A stretch of DNA of 64,000 bases. Source: Mucilaginibacter aquatilis (GTDB lineage Bacteria > Bacteroidota > Bacteroidia > Sphingobacteriales > Sphingobacteriaceae). The stretch covers positions 248,001-312,000 of the forward strand of contig NZ_WQLA01000003.1 in NCBI RefSeq assembly GCF_009755275.1, in the 5' to 3' direction. This document shows, one piece after another, positions 9,420 to 17,590 of the stretch (within the stretch, counting starts at the first letter, position 1; the number at the start of each line of letters is the position of its first letter). Both the position numbers and the translations under genes were made by a program. The notes under the pieces are model-generated. The model saw only the letters and a list, made by a program, of their open reading frames with translations, searched no databases and had not been told where the DNA came from.

Positions 9420-10604
9420 ATGATAACCATATTATGTGTAGATGATGAGCCGGATATGGAAATGCTGGTAACACAGCAATTTCGTAAGCAAATCAGAAAC
9501 AAGGAATATGAATTTATTTTCGCCTGCCACGGACAGGATGCGCTGGAAAAGCTGGCTGCACACAGCGAAATTAAGATAGTACTATCAGACATTAACATGC
9601 CTGAAATGGATGGCCTTACCTTTTTGTCAAAACTCAAGGAGCTTAATATAACCGATCTCAAAACCATTATGGTATCGGCATATGGCGATATGGATAACAT
9701 ACGTACAGCCATGAACCGTGGTGCGTTTGATTTTATAACCAAGCCCATAAACTTTGATGATATGGAAATTACCATCAAAAAAACATTGAGCGAAATTGAG
9801 GTTTACGCTAACTTCCAGCATGACCGCGATAAGCTTATTGCTATAGAGAAGGATCTGGCCATCGCGTATGAAATTCAGCAGTCAATGCTGCCCAAAAAGG
9901 AAAACCCATTTCCCGATAGGCATGAATTTTCATTACATGGTTTGTTGCAGCCGGCTAAGTCTGTAGGCGGCGACCTTTACGATTACATGCTATTATCTGA
10001 TGACCGTTTGCTTTTTTTTATTGGCGATGTATCAGACAAAGGTGTTCCGGCAGCTTTATTCATGGCTATAACACGCACGTTGTTTAAAACCCATTTTGCC
10101 AGCTACCCTAATGCCGATTTAACCGAACAAATTGTACACATTAATAATATAATGGCGCGTGATAACCCGTCGTACATGTTTGTTACTGTTTTTGCGTGCA
10201 TATTAAATATTCAAACCGGCGTAATAGAATACGTTGATTGCGGCCATGAGCAGCCCCTAATTTTACGCAAGGCAACCGGCGAGGTTGAAGTGCTTAAGAA
10301 AAAAGATGGTGGATTGCCAATATGCCTGGTTGAAGATTTTCCGTATTTCTCATCAACATTCAAATTAAATCCCGGTGATAGCGTTATACTTTACACCGAT
10401 GGTTTGGAAGATGCACGCAACATTACTGATGTTAGATACACCATTGATTCAAGCAAAAATGTATTGAAATGTCTTATCAACGATGAGCCATCCAAGATAA
10501 ATACTGATTTGCTTATGCACGTAAATAGCTATATAGGCACGGCTAACCAATTTGATGATATAGCACTGCTTACTTTAAAATATCACGGTACAAGCGCTTC
10601 ATAA
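9420..10604 (+). CDS. Response regulator with PP2C/SpoIIE (RsbU-type) phosphatase output
   Basis: A 394-residue protein. An N-terminal receiver (about 3-125) has the acidic pair D8-D9, phospho-acceptor Asp57 (VLSDINMPEMDG) and the conserved Lys in ITKPINF. A short helical linker (AYEIQQSMLP) leads into a PP2C-type Ser/Thr phosphatase (about 165-390) with SVGGDLYD, IGDVSDKGVPAALFM, LYTDGLEDA and QFDDIALL, so the metal-binding aspartates are present. RsbU-like enzymes dephosphorylate anti-sigma-factor antagonists, but no STAS or anti-sigma gene is visible in this window, so the target must lie elsewhere or be different. It is the last gene of the operon and is followed by a clear terminator. 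Confidence 0.93.
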   Translation: MITILCVDDEPDMEMLVTQQFRKQIRNKEYEFIFACHGQDALEKLAAHSEIKIVLSDINMPEMDGLTFLSKLKELNITDLKTIMVSAYGDMDNIRTAMNRGAFDFITKPINFDDMEITIKKTLSEIEVYANFQHDRDKLIAIEKDLAIAYEIQQSMLPKKENPFPDRHEFSLHGLLQPAKSVGGDLYDYMLLSDDRLLFFIGDVSDKGVPAALFMAITRTLFKTHFASYPNADLTEQIVHINNIMARDNPSYMFVTVFACILNIQTGVIEYVDCGHEQPLILRKATGEVEVLKKKDGGLPICLVEDFPYFSSTFKLNPGDSVILYTDGLEDARNITDVRYTIDSSKNVLKCLINDEPSKINTDLLMHVNSYIGTANQFDDIALLTLKYHGTSAS

Positions 10605-10628
10605 TCAGCCTTTCTATAATATTTCGAT

Positions 10629-10674
10629 AAAAGAGCGACCTGTTAGTATTTAAGCTAACATGTCGCTCTTTTTG
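10629..10674 (+). terminator. Rho-independent terminator closing the receptor-kinase-phosphatase operon
   Basis: The stem AAAAGAGCGAC / GTCGCTCTTTT (10629-10639 with 10662-10672) is extended by TGTTAG/CTAACA and runs into a T-rich tail. Confidence 0.85.
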
Positions 10675-10725
10675 TTTTCATCTATCACCCATTCCGATAA
10701 TCCGCTATCAATTTACGCTACCAAA

Positions 10726-10782
10726 TTGAGACGAATAGACAAAACCTTGAACAAATATTACGCAGGGCATTAAGTTACTTTG
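10726..10782 (+). promoter_or_regulatory. Shared direct-repeat operator and -7 box upstream of the first susC (site a)
   Basis: TTGAGACGAATAGACAAAA starts at 10726 and a second repeat TTGAACAAA at 10747, 21 nt later. A Bacteroidota -7-like TTACTTTG starts at 10775, exactly 49 nt after the first repeat. The same layout occurs at four other carbohydrate promoters in this window. The second repeat would cover the -33 region, as for an activator that contacts RNA polymerase. This site lies in the 386-nt gap 10605-10990, which otherwise holds a terminator and an approximately 200-nt leader with no ORF I would support. Confidence 0.65.
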
Positions 10783-10963
10783 GTTTTAGTAAACCGCAAC
10801 AAGCAAACAATACATTTTTAGTTGGATGTTGAACCAGGTATTTGAAATACTTGGTTTTACAATAGGCATTGGTATGTTGATGCCATTCATAAATCAAAAC
10901 TAATAGCACCCTGATAAAGCAATACAGGTGCTTAAAACTCTTGCTGCATTTACATCGCTCTGT

Positions 10964-10975
10964 AAACCAATTATA
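10964..10975 (+). repeat. AAACCAATTATA leader element, copy 1
   Basis: AAACCAATTATA ends 15 nt before the susC ATG. Near-identical copies occur at 17193, 23920 and 35137 in other leaders of the cluster. Confidence 0.5.
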
Positions 10976-10990
10976 AATTAAACATAAAGT

Positions 10991-13900
10991 ATGCACAAAG
11001 TATTTACACATTCTGAGCGTAAACGTAGTGCCGGCTACCTGCAAAAGGGGGCATTGGTTACTAAGTTAATTTCGGGCACAATGTTATTGGTTTGTTGTTA
11101 TGGTGAGGCTTGGTCAAAAGAAAAAGACTGGGCTTTAAACGCAACCAAAGCTACATCTGCAAGAGCAGATTATTTAATTAATGAGCCGAAGCTACCACAA
11201 GGTGTTGAGATTAAAGGTAAAGTTATTGACAGCAACGGCGATCCTTTGCCGGGCGTTACCGTGCAGGTAAAAGGCAGCAAAATAGCCACTCAAACTGATG
11301 TTGCCGGTGCCTTCACCATTTCACCCGCAAATGCAAACCAGGTGCTGGTATTTTCCATGATTGGTTACGAAACGCAGGAAGTAGCACTAGGTGGCCAGGC
11401 AAACATTAACGTTACCATGAAGCCCTCATTAAACTCCTTAAATGATGTAGTGGTTGTTGGTTACGGAACGCAAAAAAAGGCAGATGTTACGGGCTCTGTT
11501 GTAAGAGCAAACCTGGATGACTTTCGTAATTCTCCCACTACCAACGTGGCTAACCTTTTACAGGGAACTACGCCGGGCTTAAATGTTGGCCAGGTTAACC
11601 GTGCAGGCTCTACACCCAATATAAGTATCAGGGGTACCAACACTTTAGGAGGTAACTCAAACGTATTAATTATACTAGATGGAGTACAGTACACAGGCTC
11701 ATTAACTTCCATCAATCCTGATGATATAGCCTCAATTGACGTATTAAAGGATGCCAGTGCAACTGCCGTTTACGGTGCCCAGGCAGCTAATGGTGTGTTG
11801 TTAATTACCAGCCGCAAAGGCGTTGCCGGAAAAACCAAAATCTCCTTCTCCACGCAATATGCCACGCAATCGCCCAGCAACGGTTTAAAACCTATGCGGA
11901 GGGAAGAGTATTTGGAAAAAATCAGGGATTTATTTTACGATCAGGCCTATTTAGCTCCTGATTATACCCAGCCCAACCCAGCTTTCAATATTGCCAATGT
12001 GGTTGACCCTTCAATGAGAGATGCTCAAGGTAACATATCACCTTATGATTTCAATTGGTACAAAGAAGGTACACGCACAGGCTACATCTTTGATAATCAG
12101 CTTAGTTTGTCGGGCGGATCAGAAAAAGTTACGTTTTTGCTTTCTGGTAGTTACACAAAAAACATAGGTTTTATCAGAAATGATGATTTCAGGCGCAAAA
12201 GCTTACGTTCAAACATCGAAACAAAAGCTACCGATTGGCTTACCGTTGGCTTACAGGCGTTCGGCAGTTTTGTGAACGAAGATGGTGTTGAACCGGGTTT
12301 AGGCAACCTTCGTACCTTTTCGCCGCTTGTGCGTTCACAAGACGATAATGGTAACTTCATCATCAATCCTTACAACTCAAATTTAACTAACCCGTTTTTG
12401 AGTTATCAGGCCGATGATTTTGACAGGCATAATTACTTTTTCGCAAACATATATGCCAACGTACAACTACCGGTTAAAGGCTTAAGCTACAAGCTTACCT
12501 ATGGTAACAATTACCGCCTCGATCAAAAGTTTATATCAAACCGGTATGATGCTAACCTTACCGGGCAGGCATCTAAAGAGCACACTGTTTACTATGATTA
12601 TACTTTAGATAACATTTTAACCTACAACCGAACTTTTGGCAAACACAATATTGTGGGAACCTTATTGTATGGCTCGGTTGAACGCAAAAATGATTACACC
12701 AGAGCTTATGCTACTGTTTTTGACAGGATAACTTTGGGTTACAATAACCTGGAACAAGGTTTAAACAGGTTTGCCATATCAAATGCTTATAAAGAATCTC
12801 TAAGCTACCAAATGGCACGTTTAAATTACAGTTACGATAGTAAGTATTTGCTTACCGCAACGGTGAGAAGAGATGGCTTTTCCGGTTTTGCAGAAAATTA
12901 TAAGTCGGCAATATTTCCATCCGTATCAGCTGGTTGGGATGTTGCAAGGGAGTCATTCTTTAAAGTTGATTGGGTTGATAATTTAAAGTTAACCGTTGGA
13001 TACGGTGTTGTTGGTAATCAAACCAGCAGATATTCATCATTACCGAGGGTTGAGGTGCTTCCTGGCTACCAGTATATTTTTGGTGATGGAGGAACAACTC
13101 AGTTTGGCCAGCAGGTCAATTCGTTACCTAACCCGAATTTAAGATGGGAGCGTACCCAGGGGATAAACGTAGGATTAGACTTCGCCCTACTGAAAAGCCG
13201 CCTGTCTGGTAGAGTAGAATATTACAAAACCCGTACAACTGATTTGTTATACAATGTTAATATCCCGCTCATCACCGGTTTCAACCAAATCCTTACCAAC
13301 ATTGGTCAGTTGAATAATTCTGGCGTTGAATTATTGCTTAATTCAAGAAACGTTAGTAGCAACAAATTCCAATGGAATTCTACTTTGAGCTTCGCAAGAA
13401 ACGTAAACAAAATAGTAAAGTTACTTGGTGATTTTAATGGTGATGGAAGGGAAGATGACCTTCCGCAAAGCGGCTTATTTATTGGTAAACCGTCATCAGT
13501 AATATATGATTATCAAACTAACGGTATTTGGCAGCTTACTGATCAAATTCCGGCGGGGTACTCGCCCGGCACATACCGTATAGTTGATCAAAATGGCGAT
13601 GGTATAATTAACAATGCTAATGACCGTACCATATTAGGTGCCGGTGCTCCGTCATTCAGGGCCAGTTTACTCAACACGTTTAAATATGGCAATTTCACCT
13701 TGTCTGTGTTCTTAAACAGTGTTTACGGCGGCGATAAAAATTACTTAGCAACTAATACGCCACGCATGGTAAGAAATGATAATACCATACGTGATAACTA
13801 CTTCAGCGGAACAGATTTTTGGTCGCCGAGAAACCCAGATGGCAAATACCCACGATCAATAGTAACATCTACAATTAGTCCGTCATATTATCAAAACAGA

Positions 13901-14128
13901 AGCTTTTTAAGGTTGCAGGACGTTTCATTAAGTTACCGTTTTACAGGCAAATTAATTGAGCGCATGAACGTTCAAAACATCAGCTTATTTGTAAGCGGCA
14001 GAAACCTGGCTACCTGGACAAACTGGGAGGGATGGGACCCGGAAAGCGACGATAGTAACCGCGGCTTATCATCAGAAGGCCGCCCGGTACTAAGGGGTTA
14101 TTCAGTAGGACTTAATGTTACATTTTAA
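10991..14128 (+). CDS. SusC-like TonB-dependent outer-membrane transporter (PUL transporter 1)
   Basis: A 1045-residue SusC/RagA-family protein. An N-terminal export signal is followed by a carboxypeptidase-regulatory-like domain (about 72-150; EIKGKVIDSNGDPLPGVTV). The DVVVVGYG segment leads into the plug (about 165-275), which has the family signature DVLKDASATAVYGAQAANG. A 22-strand barrel ends in YSVGLNVTF. It imports oligosaccharides across the outer membrane together with its SusD partner, which begins 12 nt downstream. The ATG at 10991 is preferred because the leader element AAACCAATTATA sits just before it. A candidate operator and -7 box lie about 210-265 nt upstream. The substrate is not readable from sequence; nearby GH5 and GH43 enzymes suggest a hemicellulose-type glycan (inference). 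Confidence 0.95.
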   Translation: MHKVFTHSERKRSAGYLQKGALVTKLISGTMLLVCCYGEAWSKEKDWALNATKATSARADYLINEPKLPQGVEIKGKVIDSNGDPLPGVTVQVKGSKIATQTDVAGAFTISPANANQVLVFSMIGYETQEVALGGQANINVTMKPSLNSLNDVVVVGYGTQKKADVTGSVVRANLDDFRNSPTTNVANLLQGTTPGLNVGQVNRAGSTPNISIRGTNTLGGNSNVLIILDGVQYTGSLTSINPDDIASIDVLKDASATAVYGAQAANGVLLITSRKGVAGKTKISFSTQYATQSPSNGLKPMRREEYLEKIRDLFYDQAYLAPDYTQPNPAFNIANVVDPSMRDAQGNISPYDFNWYKEGTRTGYIFDNQLSLSGGSEKVTFLLSGSYTKNIGFIRNDDFRRKSLRSNIETKATDWLTVGLQAFGSFVNEDGVEPGLGNLRTFSPLVRSQDDNGNFIINPYNSNLTNPFLSYQADDFDRHNYFFANIYANVQLPVKGLSYKLTYGNNYRLDQKFISNRYDANLTGQASKEHTVYYDYTLDNILTYNRTFGKHNIVGTLLYGSVERKNDYTRAYATVFDRITLGYNNLEQGLNRFAISNAYKESLSYQMARLNYSYDSKYLLTATVRRDGFSGFAENYKSAIFPSVSAGWDVARESFFKVDWVDNLKLTVGYGVVGNQTSRYSSLPRVEVLPGYQYIFGDGGTTQFGQQVNSLPNPNLRWERTQGINVGLDFALLKSRLSGRVEYYKTRTTDLLYNVNIPLITGFNQILTNIGQLNNSGVELLLNSRNVSSNKFQWNSTLSFARNVNKIVKLLGDFNGDGREDDLPQSGLFIGKPSSVIYDYQTNGIWQLTDQIPAGYSPGTYRIVDQNGDGIINNANDRTILGAGAPSFRASLLNTFKYGNFTLSVFLNSVYGGDKNYLATNTPRMVRNDNTIRDNYFSGTDFWSPRNPDGKYPRSIVTSTISPSYYQNRSFLRLQDVSLSYRFTGKLIERMNVQNISLFVSGRNLATWTNWEGWDPESDDSNRGLSSEGRPVLRGYSVGLNVTF

Positions 14129-14140
14129 TTAAAAGCAACG

Positions 14141-15817
14141 ATGAAAAAGATTATAATAACACTTTTGTCATTAAGTACAATAGTTAATTATTCATGTAAA
14201 AAGGGTTTCTTGGATGAACAACCATTATCATTTTTAAGCACCGATAATGCATACATAACAGCTAAAGATTTTGACGCTTCAATTAACAACCTTTATGCCC
14301 GGGTTAGAAGTGAATTTTTTACAAACGGCGACCGTAGGCCATTTGATTATGTTTTTGGAACCGACCTGGTTTATGATGGCGAACCAACGGTAGATCATCA
14401 TACGAATATGATTGCAGCCTATGCACCACAGGGAGGCAATAACATACCCGGTGATCACTGGAACTCACTTTATAAATTGGTGAGCGAATCGAACACCATT
14501 ATTGCCCGTGTTCCAAACTCAGCAATGACAGCGGCTCAAAAAACTTTCGCCGAAGCAAGGGCAAAGTTTTTCAGGGGTTTGGCTTACCGTACATTGGCAT
14601 ACATGTACGGTGGTGTTCCTTTGAATCTTGAGGAGGTTCAATCGCCAAAGACAGACTTCGTAAGGGCTACTAAAGCGGCCGTTTTAGAGCAGGTTATAAG
14701 CGATCTGAAATTTGCAGCCGAAAACCTGCCGGCAATAAACGCTGTGACTGATGGCCAGATAAATAACCTTGCAGCATACCATCTATTATCAGAGGTGTAC
14801 CTTGCAGCCGGACAATTTCAAAGTGCAGTTGATGCTGCGACGGCTGTAATAAGTAACACAAACGTTGGCTTAATGCGTAACAGGTTTGGCGTAAAAGCTT
14901 CAGACGCTACTAAAAACGTGTATTGGGATTTGTTTCAACAAGGTAACCAAAACCGCAAAAATGGCACAAACCGCGAAGGCCTGTGGGTTATTCAATTCGA
15001 AACCGATATTCCCGGAGGCGGAGCATTATCGACAGGTATAGGTGGCACCTACCAGGCAGAGAGGGTATTTGCACCGCAAATCTTATCGTTCAGATTACCG
15101 GGAAGCAACGCACAGCCTTTCCTTTACCCGCGTAGTGATTATTCGGGTGGTAGGGGCATAGGCTGGGGTGTATCAACCAAGTACTTCTCTGATGTTATTT
15201 GGCAAAGTGATTTTAACAATGACTTACGCAATGCACCATTTAATTTTGTAAGAGAATTCAAAGTCAACAATCCTACTCACCCTCAATTTGGGCAAACAGT
15301 TTCTACAATCAATCCGCCTGCAGGTATAACCGTTCCACGCAGAAACCTGTATGCGTTTCAATCAAAAGTGACCACTCCCGGCGATCACCCCGACGGCATG
15401 TTTCAGGACAAATCACAGTTGTTGCTTAAAGCTAGTGCCGGTGGTACCTATGCCGATCAGTACATGTTCCGTTTGGCAGAAACTTATTTGCTAAGGGCTG
15501 AAGCTTACCTTGGCTTAAATCAGCAAGCTAATGCAGCTGCAGATATAAATGTGGTACGCAGCCGTTCAAATGCCTCAAATGTTCTTCCTGCAAACGTTGA
15601 TATTGAGTACATACTTGATGAAAGAATGAGGGAACTAGGCTCAGAAGAAAAGAGAAGGATAACACTTATGCGTTTGGGGAAAATTTACGATCGCGTTAAA
15701 AAGTGTAACCCTTATTATTCTGATGTTTTGCCTACCTATAATTTGTGGCCAATACCTGCATCAGAAATTGAGCGCAACAACGGCGCTAAACTCGAACAAA
15801 ACCCGGGTTATAATTAA
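14141..15817 (+). CDS. SusD/RagB-like glycan-binding lipoprotein (pair 1)
   Basis: 558 residues with a lipoprotein signal peptide; the lipidated Cys is at residue 19 (TIVNYSCKKGFLDEQP). The helical TPR-like SusD core is visible in KFFRGLAYRTLAYMYGGVPL and NLAAYHLLSEVYLAAGQ. The characteristic C-terminal block YILDERMRELGSEEKRRITLMR and the WPIPASEIERN..EQNPGY ending mark the RagB/SusD family. It should cap the SusC barrel on the cell surface and bind the incoming oligosaccharide. It is co-transcribed with susC (12-nt gap) and followed directly by a strong terminator, so the downstream GH5-like gene may be expressed at a lower level or from its own start. Confidence 0.95.
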   Translation: MKKIIITLLSLSTIVNYSCKKGFLDEQPLSFLSTDNAYITAKDFDASINNLYARVRSEFFTNGDRRPFDYVFGTDLVYDGEPTVDHHTNMIAAYAPQGGNNIPGDHWNSLYKLVSESNTIIARVPNSAMTAAQKTFAEARAKFFRGLAYRTLAYMYGGVPLNLEEVQSPKTDFVRATKAAVLEQVISDLKFAAENLPAINAVTDGQINNLAAYHLLSEVYLAAGQFQSAVDAATAVISNTNVGLMRNRFGVKASDATKNVYWDLFQQGNQNRKNGTNREGLWVIQFETDIPGGGALSTGIGGTYQAERVFAPQILSFRLPGSNAQPFLYPRSDYSGGRGIGWGVSTKYFSDVIWQSDFNNDLRNAPFNFVREFKVNNPTHPQFGQTVSTINPPAGITVPRRNLYAFQSKVTTPGDHPDGMFQDKSQLLLKASAGGTYADQYMFRLAETYLLRAEAYLGLNQQANAAADINVVRSRSNASNVLPANVDIEYILDERMRELGSEEKRRITLMRLGKIYDRVKKCNPYYSDVLPTYNLWPIPASEIERNNGAKLEQNPGYN

Positions 15818-15822
15818 TAGCC

Positions 15823-15870
15823 TTACATCACAGCAATTGCTCGCCAATTGCTGTGATGTAATTTTTTTTT
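15823..15870 (+). terminator. Strong terminator between susD and the GH5-like gene
   Basis: A 17-bp perfect stem (15823-15839 with 15845-15861) with a CTCGC loop is followed by nine T residues. Confidence 0.9.
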
Positions 15871-15945
15871 GTAATTGTAATTCAGAAATTATTAAACCTC
15901 ACTGCTTCTTACAGCAAACGGCTTTTGTAAGGAACAAAAAATTAT

Positions 15946-17019
15946 ATGATAAAACTTAATCGATTACTGCTTACAGCAATGCTGTCTGCTGCTACATGTT
16001 TAACTTATGCACAAACGGCAAAAGTAATATCACCACGTTGGAGTGTTGATAAGGCCGCCGCCTGGCAAAAGCAAACCGGATGGGTGTCTGGAGCCAATTT
16101 CATTCCGAGTACTGCCATAAACCAGCTGGAAATGTGGCAGGCGTCAACGTTTGATGTTAAAACCATTGACCGCGAACTTGGCTGGGCCGAAGGAATTGGC
16201 TTCAACGCTATTCGGGTTTTTTTACATAGCCTTGCTTATGAACAAGATGCAGCCGGCTTTAAAAACAGGGTTAAACAGTATCTGGATATTGCCGATAAGC
16301 ATCACATCAAAACCATCTTTGTGTTTTTTGACGACTGCTGGAATCCAAATCCAAAAATGGGTAAACAGCCCGAACCAAAAACCGGTATTCATAATTCAGG
16401 TTGGGCTCAAGACCCGGGCCGACATATTACTGATGCAAAAGATTTCGCAAAGCTGTCTGTTTACGTAAAAGACGTAATGACAACGTTTGGGCACGATAAG
16501 CGCATTATGTTTTGGGATTTATATAACGAACCCGGAAACTCTAAAAAAGGAAATCAATCATTAGAACTTTTACAAAAAGTGTTTGACTGGGCACGTCAAA
16601 CGGAGCATGACCAGCCAATATCGGTAGGCTTGTGGAAATGGGATTTGAACGAATTAAACACCATGCAGGCACTTAATTCGGATATTATTAGCTATCATGA
16701 ATATGAAGCGCCCGAAAAGCACCTGCGCATATTGCAAATGTTGCGTACACATGGCAGGCCAATGGTTTGTACAGAATATATGGCCCGCCGTAACAACAGT
16801 TTGTTCAGTAATACATTGCCAATGCTTAAAAAAGAAAATGTTGGTGCAATTAACTGGGGATTGGTATCGGGAAAAACAAATACTATATATGCATGGGATA
16901 CTCCGATAGCTGACGGCAGTGAGCCGCAACTTTGGTTTCATGATGTATTCAGAAAAGACGGTACTCCATACAAACTTGAGGAGATAGAAGAGATCAAAAA
17001 GGTAACAGGCAAAAACTAA
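15946..17019 (+). CDS. GH5-like (cellulase-family) secreted glycoside hydrolase
   Basis: 357 residues with a signal peptide (1-22, ending TYAQ) and a single TIM-barrel catalytic domain of the clan GH-A type. The likely acid/base is Glu195 in FWDLYNEP, and the likely nucleophile is Glu277 in VCTEYMAR. Other typical points are INWGLVSGK (late barrel strand) and NAIRVFLH early in the barrel. Proteins of this kind are often labelled 1,4-beta-xylanase or cellulase-family hydrolase; the exact activity cannot be told. It lies behind the first SusCD pair but after a strong terminator, and another terminator follows it. The start ATG at 15946 gives a normal signal peptide. Confidence 0.85.
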   Translation: MIKLNRLLLTAMLSAATCLTYAQTAKVISPRWSVDKAAAWQKQTGWVSGANFIPSTAINQLEMWQASTFDVKTIDRELGWAEGIGFNAIRVFLHSLAYEQDAAGFKNRVKQYLDIADKHHIKTIFVFFDDCWNPNPKMGKQPEPKTGIHNSGWAQDPGRHITDAKDFAKLSVYVKDVMTTFGHDKRIMFWDLYNEPGNSKKGNQSLELLQKVFDWARQTEHDQPISVGLWKWDLNELNTMQALNSDIISYHEYEAPEKHLRILQMLRTHGRPMVCTEYMARRNNSLFSNTLPMLKKENVGAINWGLVSGKTNTIYAWDTPIADGSEPQLWFHDVFRKDGTPYKLEEIEEIKKVTGKN

Positions 17020-17044
17020 TCTCGTATTACTTCAAATTTAATGA

Positions 17045-17077
17045 ATCAGCACTTTGAAAAGGGTGCTGATTTTTTTG
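17045..17077 (+). terminator. Terminator after the GH5-like gene
   Basis: The stem AATCAGCAC / GTGCTGATT (17044-17052 with 17063-17071) is followed by a T run. Confidence 0.8.
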
Positions 17078-17125
17078 TTTTTGGCGTAACTGTCCAAGTA
17101 AATCTACAAACTTGACGTAGTTAAA

Positions 17126-17182
17126 ATGAGACGAATCGTCAAGAGAATGATTAAAAAGTGATTAAGGCATGCAATAGATTTG
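17126..17182 (+). promoter_or_regulatory. Shared direct-repeat operator and -7 box upstream of the second susC (site b)
   Basis: ATGAGACGAATCGTCAAGA starts at 17126 and the second repeat ATGATTAAAA at 17147, 21 nt later. A perfect TAGATTTG (TAnnTTTG) starts at 17175, 49 nt after the first repeat. The ATG of susC lies about 400 nt beyond the predicted transcription start. Confidence 0.65.
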
Positions 17183-17590
17183 ACTTGATAATAAACCAAT
17201 TATAAAAATTTCCTGTAAAGAAGTGTTTGCTTAATTGATTGTAGCATTGCAGTTATACGCATAAGTATTTGTTGTAAATGCTGTCATTAAACTAGGTTAA
17301 GTACATCCCAGGTTAGTACGCCGGGTAAACTAATCATGCGTATTCAACTTGTGGTAGCTGGATATTAATTGGATTTATTTTTCTGTAATCAAACCAATTA
17401 ACCTACAAAAGTGGTGCTTCACTCATAAAAGCACTCCAAACCTTGTTGCCTATGATTTGAAATGTACCCATTCATTAAAACGGATTGAACAGTTCAGTCC
17501 GCCTTTCGAAAGTAATTTATTGAACGCTTTACATATCAATCCATAACTCATCTAAAGCGTCCTATCTGTCACAATTTAAACTGTAAAACT
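17183..17590 (+). other. Long (about 400 nt) untranslated leader before the second susC
   Basis: No supportable ORF lies between the predicted promoter and the susC start. The stretch holds AAACCAATTATA at 17193 and a shorter AAACCAATTA at 17391. It also has a small hairpin GTGCTT..AAGCAC around 17413-17440 and a 21-bp near-palindrome at 17481-17501 (CGGATTGAAC-A-GTTCAGTCCG, one T:G pair). These could be leader structures or an operator; no known riboswitch class is recognised. Confidence 0.4.
17193..17204 (+). repeat. AAACCAATTATA leader element, copy 2
   Basis: Identical to copy 1 but placed right after the predicted transcription start, 386 nt from the susC ATG. A partial copy (AAACCAATTA) follows at 17391. 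Confidence 0.45.

Noticed and set aside
10775..11044. An 89-codon open frame on the minus strand upstream of susC
   Set aside because: It overlaps the operator, leader and start of susC, and its translation has no recognisable features.
11750..11770. Asp-Ala-Ser-Ala-Thr in the first SusC plug, similar to an ApbE target motif
   Set aside because: This stretch (DASATAVYG) is a general signature of SusC plugs and lacks the Gly-Ala-Thr register, so it is not evidence of flavinylation.
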